A stretch of 7,913 nucleotides of DNA. It comes from Burkholderia sp. Lineage in GTDB: Bacteria > Pseudomonadota > Gammaproteobacteria > Burkholderiales > Burkholderiaceae. How positions within the stretch are numbered: the first letter of the stretch is position 1; every line of letters begins with the position of its first letter. Positions 1 through 5,337 of this stretch are shown here, in pieces. The position numbers were made by a program, and so were the translations under genes. The DNA is taken from NCBI GenBank assembly GCA_030151225.1, contig JASLEG010000240.1:1-7913 (forward strand), written 5' to 3'. The notes under the pieces are model-generated. The model was not told where the DNA came from. It saw nothing but the letters and a program-made list of their open reading frames with translations, and made no database searches.

Positions 1-381
1 GGTCGGTGCCGGCGCGGGCGAGCCGGTGCTCGTGCCGGCCTGCGTCTTGGTCGCGCGCGGCGCGGTGGCGGCGCCGGCCGAGGTGCCGGCCCTCGCGCCG
101 GTCGGCGGCGCGGACGAGCCGCCGACGGTCAGCCCGGCCGCCTCGAGATTGGCCACCGATTTCTGGCCGAGCCCCTTCACGCGGCTCGCGAGATCGTCGG
201 CGCTCTTGAACGGCCCGTTCTTGGCGCGTTCGTCGATGATCGCCTTCGATTTCACCGGGCCGAGGCCCTTGACCGATTCGAGCGCCGCCTGATCGGCGGT
301 GTTGACCTCCACGGCATCCGCGAACGCGGCGCCGAGCGACAGCGACAGGGCGACGAACAGCATCAGCAGCTTCTTCAGCAT
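1..381 (-). CDS. ComEA-like secreted helix-hairpin-helix DNA-binding protein (3' end missing)
   Basis: The gene is incomplete: 127 codons are visible and the frame stays open through the left edge. Residues 1-21 form a signal peptide (MLKKLLMLFVALSLSLGAAF followed by ADA), so the product is exported. Residues about 25-85 are one ComEA-type double helix-hairpin-helix unit: VNTADQAALESVKGLGPVKS, then a second hairpin around VKGLGQKSVANLEAAG. Proteins of this family bind double-stranded DNA without sequence preference and help pull transforming DNA through the periplasm. From about residue 86 the sequence becomes a low-complexity Ser/Ala/Thr/Pro/Gly tail, longer than the bare domain of many proteobacterial ComEA proteins. 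The ATG is well supported: GGGGAG lies 8 bases upstream and the signal peptide begins there. No other competence gene is in view, so a role in uptake is inferred from the family alone. Confidence 0.88.
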   Translation of the reverse strand, partial: MLKKLLMLFVALSLSLGAAFADAVEVNTADQAALESVKGLGPVKSKAIIDERAKNGPFKSADDLASRVKGLGQKSVANLEAAGLTVGGSSAPPTGARAGTSAGAATAPRATKTQAGTSTGSPAPAPT

Positions 382-389
382 GGCAAGGA

Positions 390-395
390 CTCCCC
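390..395 (-). promoter_or_regulatory. Shine-Dalgarno site of the comEA-like gene
   Basis: Read on the minus strand this is GGGGAG, with 8 bases between it and the ATG at 381. It is the clearest purine-rich ribosome site in the window and fixes the start of the comEA-like gene. Confidence 0.7.
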
Positions 396-464
396 AGTTG
401 GGCGGATCAACCGCCGTGATGACGGACAGACGATGGTGCGATGCAAAAACGGCCGGGCGTGCGA

Positions 465-485
465 CAAGCATAGGACAAATGCTTG
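465..485. repeat. Perfect 7-bp inverted repeat upstream of the comEA-like gene
   Basis: CAAGCAT (465-471) pairs perfectly with ATGCTTG (479-485) around a 7-base loop. On the plus strand it is followed by CCCTTTTTG, so it could act as a weak terminator for stray plus-strand transcription. On the minus strand it overlaps a TATGCT that may be the -10 of the comEA-like gene, so it could equally be an operator. It lies 84 bases upstream of the start codon. Function is not established. Confidence 0.45.
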
Positions 486-515
486 CCCTTTTTGAGTCGG
501 CGCGCGCAGTGTTGC

Positions 516-530
516 GCATCGCAGCGATGC
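516..530. repeat. Perfect 7-1-7 palindrome in the comEA-like gene's upstream region
   Basis: GCATCGC and GCGATGC flank a single A. On the minus strand the dyad begins 2 bases after a TTTACA hexamer (532-537), so it would sit in the spacer of a promoter if that hexamer is a -35. That would fit a repressor or activator site. The matching -10 is poor, so this is only a candidate. Confidence 0.35.
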
Positions 531-660
531 CTGTAAAGGGGGAGGGCCGCGTGGGGCGGTGGTGTTGACGATGTTTGACGCAGCCGGCAGGGTGCCGCCG
601 CGCGGGCGTTCGGAAATGTGCGATCGCGCACCGACATGGGCGGATGCGGTCACTCGCCGT

Positions 661-685
661 ACGGGCCGGGCGACTTACGGCCCGT
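661..685 (-). other. GC-rich stem-loop spanning the MATE stop codon
   Basis: ACGGGCCG (661-668) pairs with CGGCCCGT (678-685), giving an 8-bp stem and a 9-base loop (669-677) that holds the TAA stop of the MATE gene. No U-run follows on the minus strand, so this is not a standard intrinsic terminator. It might protect the mRNA 3' end or mark a Rho-dependent end, but the sequence alone does not show which. Confidence 0.4.
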
Positions 686-2030
686 CGTGCAGGCGCCGCT
701 TGCTGACGCGGTTCAGATACGCGATCAGGGCCGCGCCCGCGATCAGCAGGCTCGCGAAATTCGCGCTCCAGAAGCCGCGCGCGCCGGTCAGCACGGCCGG
801 CACCCGGCCGCCCACGTCGAAACCGAGCAGGTAGCCGCCGCCCACGCCCACGCCCCACAGCGCGACGGCATAGATCACGGTCGGCACCACGGCCACCTTG
901 TAGGCGCGCAGCACGAACGCCGTGCTGACCTGCAGCGCGTCCACGCAGTGATAGAAGGCCACGATCGTGACGAGCGGCAGCGCGGCCGCGACCACGGCCG
1001 GGTTCGGCGTGTAGGCTTCGATGATCGGATGGCGCAGCGCCAGCACCACGCAGGCGTAGCCGATCGCCGTCAGGCCCGCGAACGCCACGCCGTGGCGTGC
1101 GAGCAGCCGCGCCTCGTCGGGACGGCCGGCGCCAAGCGCGCGCGCCACCAGCGTGGAGGCGGCGATGCCGATCGACAGTGGCGTCATGTACAGCACCGCG
1201 CCGAGATTGCCGGCGATCTGGTGACCGGCCAGCGTGGTGGTGCCGAAATGCGAGATGAACAGCGCCATGAAGGTGTAGGACGTCACCTCGATGAGGTACG
1301 ACAGCCCCATCGGCAGCCCGAGCTTGAGCAGCGCCTTCTGGTGCGGCCAGCTCGGCGTGCAGAAGCGTGCGAAGATCGCGAGCGGCCGGAACACCTCGAG
1401 CCTCGCCACCAGCGTGAAGCCGATCAGCGCGAGCGCCCAGTTGATCAGCGTGCTGGCGAGGCCGCAGCCGGGGCCGCCGAGCGCCGGCACGCCCAGGCCG
1501 CCGAAGATGAACCAGACGTTGAGCGGGATCTTCAGCGCGAGCGCGCCGATCTGCAGGCTCATCGCGAGCCGCGGCTTGCCGGCCGCATTGGTCAGCGCGT
1601 TGTAGATGCGGAACATCAGGCTCGCCGGCAGCCCGAACGACAGCACGCGCAGGTAGTCCACGGTGCGGTCGTGCAGCGCGGCCGGCGTATGCGCGGCGCG
1701 CAGCAGCAACTCGGGGAAATGCAGCAGCAGGAAGCCGGGCACGGCCAGCATCGCCGCGAGCCACATCGCCTGGCGTACTTCCTCGCCGATCTCGTGGAGG
1801 CGGCGCGCGCCGTACAGCTGGCCCGCGATCGGCTGCAGCGCCGAGAGGATGCCCGTCAGGCCGATGAACACCGACACGTAGATCGACGAGCCGAGACCGA
1901 GCGCGGCCAGGTCCACGGCCGAATAGCGGCCCACCATCGCGGTGTCGATCACGCCGAACGCGATGATCGCGAGCTGGCCGACCAGCACCGGCCAGGCGAG
2001 GCCGGCGATGCGGCGGACGTCGGCGAACAT
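675..2030 (-). CDS. NorM-like MATE family multidrug/cation antiporter
   Basis: The product is 451 residues, the usual MATE length, with about twelve hydrophobic segments in two halves. MATE transporters export cationic drugs in exchange for Na+ or H+ across the inner membrane. The first half has DTAMVGRYSAVDLAALGLG (about 29-47) and LSALQPIAGQLYGAR (62-76). The second half has LPMGLSYLIEVTSYTFMALF (239-258) and TLAGHQIAGNLGAVLYMTPL (266-285). By hand alignment E248 and D364 match Glu255 and Asp371, the cation-site residues of Vibrio cholerae NorM, and D29 matches its conserved TM1 Asp. All three are present, so the pump looks functional. The ATG follows the glycosyltransferase TGA by 2 bases and has no clear ribosome site, so translation is probably coupled. 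The frame stays open far upstream, but that part is antisense-like noise inside the glycosyltransferase gene. MATE belongs to the MOP superfamily with lipid flippases, so a non-drug substrate is possible. Confidence 0.93.
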   Translation of the reverse strand: MFADVRRIAGLAWPVLVGQLAIIAFGVIDTAMVGRYSAVDLAALGLGSSIYVSVFIGLTGILSALQPIAGQLYGARRLHEIGEEVRQAMWLAAMLAVPGFLLLHFPELLLRAAHTPAALHDRTVDYLRVLSFGLPASLMFRIYNALTNAAGKPRLAMSLQIGALALKIPLNVWFIFGGLGVPALGGPGCGLASTLINWALALIGFTLVARLEVFRPLAIFARFCTPSWPHQKALLKLGLPMGLSYLIEVTSYTFMALFISHFGTTTLAGHQIAGNLGAVLYMTPLSIGIAASTLVARALGAGRPDEARLLARHGVAFAGLTAIGYACVVLALRHPIIEAYTPNPAVVAAALPLVTIVAFYHCVDALQVSTAFVLRAYKVAVVPTVIYAVALWGVGVGGGYLLGFDVGGRVPAVLTGARGFWSANFASLLIAGAALIAYLNRVSKRRLHDGP

Positions 2031-2032
2031 GC

Positions 2033-3796
2033 TCAGTCGCGCGGGCGGCGCGCGCCGCGCAACGGATGGCGGCGGATCGGCGGCCTGGGTCGCTCGATGC
2101 GCTCGTACAGGCGGAAGCGCTCGTCGCGGTCGGCCGCGCGGCGGCCTTCCCACACCAGGCGCCATACGTATTCCGACATCGAGCTCGGCTCGCCGTAATC
2201 GGCCGGATCCTGGCGCAGGATCACGTCGCAATCGTCGGTGAACGAGAAGTGCATGTCGCCGAAATAGGCGAAGGTCGCGATCTGCGCGTCGCCGAGCCGA
2301 ACCGGCGAGATGCATTCGTAGTCGGGCGGCAGGTGCGCGGCGATCTGCACCGCCACGTCGCGATAGGTCCGGCTGTAGTTCACGAAGGGCAGCCACAGCG
2401 TCATCAGCAGCACCCACATCAGCGTGGTGCCGGCGCCGGACAGCACCACGCTGCGCCACAGCACCTTCGGCTGGCGCGAGATGCGCCAGCGCACGAGCGC
2501 GAACCAGCAGCCCGTGGCGATCAGCGCGCAGGCGAACGCGAGCACGTTGAAATGCGATGCGTAGCCGGGCACGAGGCGGCCCAGATTGCGCGCGAGCGGA
2601 TGCGGGAAGCCGGTGATCGAGGCCAGCCACACCAGCCACACGAAGCTGCCGAGGATCGTGAAGCTCAGCACCGCGAACCAGTCGAATGCGTTGATCGCGC
2701 CGCGCTTGAGCGTGGGCAGCGCGAAGGTGGCGAGTACCGCGAGCGGCGGCAGCAGCAGCATGTAGACGCGATTGGTTTCCTGGCTCTGCAGGATCACCAG
2801 CGCCACGAGCGGCACGGCCACGGCCAGCGCAATCGCGATGTGCGGCGCGCGGCGCCAGCCCTTCCAGCTGACCCAGGCCCAGATCGCGAGCGGCCAGGCG
2901 GGCCAGGTGAACAGCGGCAGGTTCTTCGCGGCGTAGCCGAGCACCGTGGACGGCGGACCGGAGAAGCGCATCAGGCTGCCGTGCAGCCACTGGTTCAGGA
3001 ACCATGCGGCATCGTCGGGATACAGCATGAGCGCGGCGATCGGCCAGGCCGCGAACAGCACGGCGGCGATCGGCAGCCCCACCAGCACCAGATGGCGCTG
3101 GCGCACCTCGGGCGTGACCGCCATCAGCACGGCGGTGCCCGCCAGCAGCGCGCCGGTCAGCACCGGGTTGCCCGACAGCAGCAGCAGGCCCACGGCCACG
3201 CCCCACCAGGCCGCGCCGTGCAGCGGCTTGTCGGTCAGGCGCACGAGGCCATACACGTACATCGCCACCCACGCGAACTGCGCGAGCTGCGGGGTGGTTT
3301 CGTGGCCGCGCTCGGCCAGGCCGAAGCAGGCGAGCAGCACCAGCAGCGCGCCGTCGGCGAGCGTGCGGCCGTAATCGCGCGGCTCGGGTTCGCCGCCGAA
3401 TGCGTACTTGAACGGCTGCACCTCGGCGCGGCGGCCGAGCAGGTAGGCGGCGTACCACACGAACGCACTCGCCACGCAGAACAGGATGCCGGTGGCGATG
3501 CGCGCGGCGTTGCTGGCCGAGATCCACGGCCCGAACGCGTGGATGCCGAGCGCGCCGAGCCAGTAGCCGAGCGGGCCGTCGGACGTGATGAACTTGCCGA
3601 CCAGGTTCGGCAGCAGCCAGTCGTGCGCCGAGCCGCCCGCCATGGTCCACATCACGCCGAAGCCGGCCGCGTCCTCGTTTTTCCACGGATCGCGCGCGAA
3701 CAGGCCGAATCCCGCATAGACGAGGCAGAGCGTGAGCAGCAGCCAGCGCGGCAGCGCGCGCGTGGCGGAGGCGGTGAGGCGAACGACGGGCTTCAT
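2033..3796 (-). CDS. GT-C membrane glycosyltransferase, ArnT/PMT (GT39/GT83)-like
   Basis: The product is 587 residues and strongly hydrophobic, with one membrane segment near 15-34 and about ten more to residue 470, then a soluble C-terminal part of about 115 residues. Just after the first segment comes DPWKNEDAAGFGVMW (36-50), with acidic E41/D42 where GT-C enzymes carry the catalytic ExD/DxD-type motif of the first periplasmic loop. GKFITSDGPLGYWLGALGIH (67-86) and QETNRVYMLLLPPLAVLAT (339-357) also resemble the ArnT/PMT family, whose members transfer sugar from a polyprenyl-phosphate donor on the periplasmic side. The sugar and acceptor cannot be told. No arn biosynthesis genes are in view, so it should not be called ArnT. 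The C-terminus ends in an Arg/Pro-rich stretch. The ATG is preceded by an in-frame TAA and a weak ribosome site, so no longer start is possible. It is the first gene of an apparent operon with the MATE gene. Confidence 0.85.
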   Translation of the reverse strand: MKPVVRLTASATRALPRWLLLTLCLVYAGFGLFARDPWKNEDAAGFGVMWTMAGGSAHDWLLPNLVGKFITSDGPLGYWLGALGIHAFGPWISASNAARIATGILFCVASAFVWYAAYLLGRRAEVQPFKYAFGGEPEPRDYGRTLADGALLVLLACFGLAERGHETTPQLAQFAWVAMYVYGLVRLTDKPLHGAAWWGVAVGLLLLSGNPVLTGALLAGTAVLMAVTPEVRQRHLVLVGLPIAAVLFAAWPIAALMLYPDDAAWFLNQWLHGSLMRFSGPPSTVLGYAAKNLPLFTWPAWPLAIWAWVSWKGWRRAPHIAIALAVAVPLVALVILQSQETNRVYMLLLPPLAVLATFALPTLKRGAINAFDWFAVLSFTILGSFVWLVWLASITGFPHPLARNLGRLVPGYASHFNVLAFACALIATGCWFALVRWRISRQPKVLWRSVVLSGAGTTLMWVLLMTLWLPFVNYSRTYRDVAVQIAAHLPPDYECISPVRLGDAQIATFAYFGDMHFSFTDDCDVILRQDPADYGEPSSMSEYVWRLVWEGRRAADRDERFRLYERIERPRPPIRRHPLRGARRPRD

Positions 3797-3869
3797 GCAG
3801 TGAATGACTTGTTATGTGCGAGCGCTTAAGGGAGCGCCAGGGCGCGGCGAGGCGGGCCCGGTTTCGGGC

Positions 3870-3908
3870 ATCCGGCATTGTAGACGTTGCGCGTGCGAGG
3901 TGCCGGAT
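3870..3908. repeat. 8-bp inverted repeat bracketing the glycosyltransferase promoter
   Basis: ATCCGGCA (3870-3877) and TGCCGGAT (3901-3908) are exact inverted copies, 31 bases centre to centre, close to three helical turns. One arm touches the -10 hexamer and the other lies near the expected -35. The layout suits a dimeric regulator or a looped pair of half-sites. An 8-bp match could also arise by chance in GC-rich DNA. Confidence 0.35.
3877..3882 (-). promoter_or_regulatory. Probable -10 of the glycosyltransferase-MATE operon
   Basis: Minus-strand TACAAT matches the sigma-70 consensus at 5 of 6 positions. The -35 region 17-18 bases upstream is poor (GC-rich, near GGCACC). A start of transcription near 3870 would give a leader of about 75 bases. 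The element lies downstream of the rpmE2 terminator and upstream of the glycosyltransferase start, where a promoter is expected. Confidence 0.5.
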
Positions 3909-3929
3909 TGCTCCCGGCGCGCGCAGACG

Positions 3930-3958
3930 AAAAAAGGGCAGCCTGGGCTGCCCTTTTT
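3930..3958 (-). terminator. Intrinsic terminator after rpmE2
   Basis: On the minus strand A5-GGGCAGCC faces GGCTGCCC-T5 (stem arms 3946-3958 and 3931-3943, 13 bp formally, with a 2-base centre that probably opens to a larger loop), followed by a further T. It begins about 50 bases past the rpmE2 stop. The A and T tracts are symmetric, so it could also work on the plus strand, though no plus-strand gene is present. Confidence 0.92.
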
Positions 3959-4010
3959 GCTTGGCGCGACCGGATCGGCGAGACGCCGACCCGCGACGTG
4001 CACGGCTGGC

Positions 4011-4271
4011 TTAGGAAGCCTTGCCGCTGGCGCGTGCGCCGAACTTGTTGCGGAACTTCTCGACGCGGCCTGCCGTGTCCATGATCTTTTGCTGGCCGGT
4101 GTAGAACGAGTGCGACTCCGACGAGACTTCGATCTTGGCGAGCGGGTAGGTCTTGCCGTCGAGTTCGATCGTTTCGCGCGTCTGGATGGTCGAGCGCGTC
4201 ACGAACTTGAAGCCGTTCGACATGTCTTGGAAGACGACTTCGCGGTAATCCGGGTGAATGCCAGGTTTCAT
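4011..4271 (-). CDS. rpmE2: 50S ribosomal protein L31 type B (zinc-free)
   Basis: The product is 86 residues and matches the type B L31 pattern throughout: MKPGIHPDYREVVFQDMSNG at the N-terminus, then DGKTYPLAKIEVSSESHSFYTGQQ and AGRVEKFRNKFG near the C-terminus. L31 sits at the central bridge between the 50S and 30S subunits. The protein has no cysteine, so it lacks the CxxC zinc ribbon of type A L31. The start is the ATG with AGGAAA 4 bases upstream; a longer frame to 4346 is rejected because its 25 extra residues fall in the leader and do not resemble the family. It is a single-gene unit with its own promoter and terminator. In other bacteria zinc-free L31 copies are often Zur-repressed paralogues, but no Zur-like site is obvious here, which would fit a constitutive main copy. 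Confidence 0.97.
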   Translation of the reverse strand: MKPGIHPDYREVVFQDMSNGFKFVTRSTIQTRETIELDGKTYPLAKIEVSSESHSFYTGQQKIMDTAGRVEKFRNKFGARASGKAS

Positions 4272-4275
4272 GATG

Positions 4276-4281
4276 TTTCCT
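4276..4281 (-). promoter_or_regulatory. Shine-Dalgarno site of rpmE2
   Basis: Minus-strand AGGAAA ends 4 bases before the ATG at 4271. It decides the start in favour of the 86-residue product over the longer open frame. Confidence 0.7.
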
Positions 4282-4369
4282 GTAATGGAGCGGTAGCCAA
4301 CCCGCCGCGTCGTCCTGAAAACCGGAACCGATGCCTGGCGAGCCACTTGCCTAGGGTCGAAAAACGGCG

Positions 4370-4378
4370 ATTATGCCA
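4370..4378 (-). promoter_or_regulatory. Extended -10 promoter of rpmE2
   Basis: The minus strand reads TGGCATAAT: a CATAAT hexamer (4370-4375) preceded by a TG one base upstream, which is an extended -10. The -35 region is weak (TCGCCA at 17-base spacing), consistent with reliance on the extended element. Transcription would begin near 4363, giving a leader of about 92 bases before the rpmE2 ATG. Confidence 0.6.
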
Positions 4379-4432
4379 GAGAATCAGACGCTTGGCGACT
4401 TTTTGCATGGCCTGTCGCGCGCGCGGGGCGTG

Positions 4433-4451
4433 GCCCGGACGGCCGCCGGGC
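4433..4451 (-). other. Short GC hairpin just after the MtfA-like gene
   Basis: GCCCGG (4433-4438) pairs with CCGGGC (4446-4451) around a 7-base loop, starting 5 bases after the stop codon. No U-run follows on the minus strand, so it is at best a weak terminator. Some read-through from the efflux operon into rpmE2 is possible. Confidence 0.35.
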
Positions 4452-4456
4452 GGGCG

Positions 4457-5299
4457 TCAGACGGGCGGCAGCCCGTCGAGTGCACCGGTGTCGGCCGGAT
4501 CCTGCCGGTAATAGTGCGCGAGCAGCCGGTACAGCTCCGGAAATTCCGCCTCGAAGGCGCTCGGCCGCACGAACAGCGCCTCGCTGCACACGGCGAAGAA
4601 TTCCGACGGATGGTCGGCCGCATAGGGATCGATCAGCGAGTTGCGCTCGAAGCGCGCCCAGGCGCGCTCCGGCACCGCGTCCACGCGATCGCGGAAACGG
4701 TCGTAGGCGTGGTCGAACACGTTCTCCCAGCGCTCGGCGTCGAGGTGCGGCGCGTGCAGGCGGCGAAACAGGGGCGGATGGCCGTCGGTCTCGCCGCTGA
4801 TCATGTCGAGCTTGTGCGCGAATTCGTGGATCACCACGTTGTACGCGTCGCTGCCGTCCGACATCTGCACGTCTTCCCACGACAGGATCACGGGGCCGCC
4901 CTGCCAGGCCTCGCCGCTCGCGTCCTGCTCGACCTCGTGCACCACGCCGTCCTCGTCCTCCACCGTCTTGCGGATCACGAATTCGCCCGGGTACACGACC
5001 ACGCCGACCCAGCCGCGATACAGGTCGAGGCCCAGATTGAGCACGGGCAGGCAGGCCTGCACGGCGATGCCGACCGTCATCGCCTCGGTCAGCTCGAGAT
5101 CGTGCGCGGTGGAGAAGGACTTCTCGGCCAGGAAGCAACTCGTCATCTCGCGCAGGCGCGCGAGATCGGCCGCGGACAGCGCGGCGAGGAACGGCAGCCG
5201 GGCGAGCGTGTCGTGCCAGAGCGTGTCGGGAATCGGAAAGGCGCGCAGCGCGCGGTCGCGGCGGCGCGTGTCGAGCCACCGGGAAAGTCGGGAAAGCAT
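4457..5299 (-). CDS. mtfA: MtfA-like zinc-dependent metallopeptidase (M90 family)
   Basis: The product is 280 residues, close to the MtfA/YeeI length. NVVIHEFAHKLDMISGETDG (154-173) carries the HEXXH zinc site as H158-E159-F-A-H162. DPYAADHPSEFFAVCSEALF (224-243) supplies the likely third zinc ligand, E233, in the position of the family's HPxExFAVxSE motif. Other family-like stretches are VQACLPVLNLGLDLYRGWVG (80-99) and YPGEFVI (103-109). There is no signal peptide, so it is cytosolic. In E. coli MtfA binds the glucose repressor Mlc and has peptidase activity; whether this organism has an Mlc partner cannot be seen here. The start has no clear ribosome site and lies 38 bases after the MFS stop, which suggests cotranscription with the exporter. 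All predicted catalytic residues are intact. Confidence 0.92.
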   Translation of the reverse strand: MLSRLSRWLDTRRRDRALRAFPIPDTLWHDTLARLPFLAALSAADLARLREMTSCFLAEKSFSTAHDLELTEAMTVGIAVQACLPVLNLGLDLYRGWVGVVVYPGEFVIRKTVEDEDGVVHEVEQDASGEAWQGGPVILSWEDVQMSDGSDAYNVVIHEFAHKLDMISGETDGHPPLFRRLHAPHLDAERWENVFDHAYDRFRDRVDAVPERAWARFERNSLIDPYAADHPSEFFAVCSEALFVRPSAFEAEFPELYRLLAHYYRQDPADTGALDGLPPV

Positions 5300-5337
5300 C
5301 GGCGATCGGGCAGGAGACGAAACACGCGCACGTTAGC

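Larger units (their letters stand above)
382..674. other. Intergenic region between the MATE gene and the comEA-like gene, with several small dyads
   Basis: This 293-base stretch has no credible coding sequence; the short frames crossing it look like chance openings in GC-rich DNA. It must hold the comEA-like gene's promoter, but no convincing -35/-10 pair stands out. A minus-strand TTTACA at 532-537 is a fair -35 (5 of 6 bases) with a poor -10 (CAAC-like) 17 bases downstream. A minus-strand TATGCT at 467-472 is a -10 candidate with a poor -35. Two inverted repeats (465-485 and 516-530) and a pair of TTGACG repeats exactly 10 bases apart (plus strand, 565-570 and 575-580) are also present. 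There is no T-tract terminator for the upstream operon. Confidence 0.6.

Noticed and set aside
2033..3796. Naming the glycosyltransferase arnT
   Set aside because: The GT-C features fit, but no aminoarabinose pathway genes are nearby and the substrate cannot be read from the sequence.
618..3829. Long plus-strand open frames of 526 and 587 codons opposite the MATE and glycosyltransferase genes
   Set aside because: Their products are rich in Arg, His, Gln and Ala without any domain, as expected for antisense of GC-rich genes with third-position G/C.
675..3878. A single 1067-codon open frame that could suggest a fusion of the MATE protein with a large N-terminal domain
   Set aside because: The part upstream of 2030 is an Arg/Ala/Pro-rich alternative frame of the glycosyltransferase gene. 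The MATE homology begins at the ATG at 2030.
4011..4346. A 25-residue N-terminal extension of L31
   Set aside because: L31 type B proteins begin at MKPGIHP, and that ATG has a ribosome site. The extension translates the mRNA leader.
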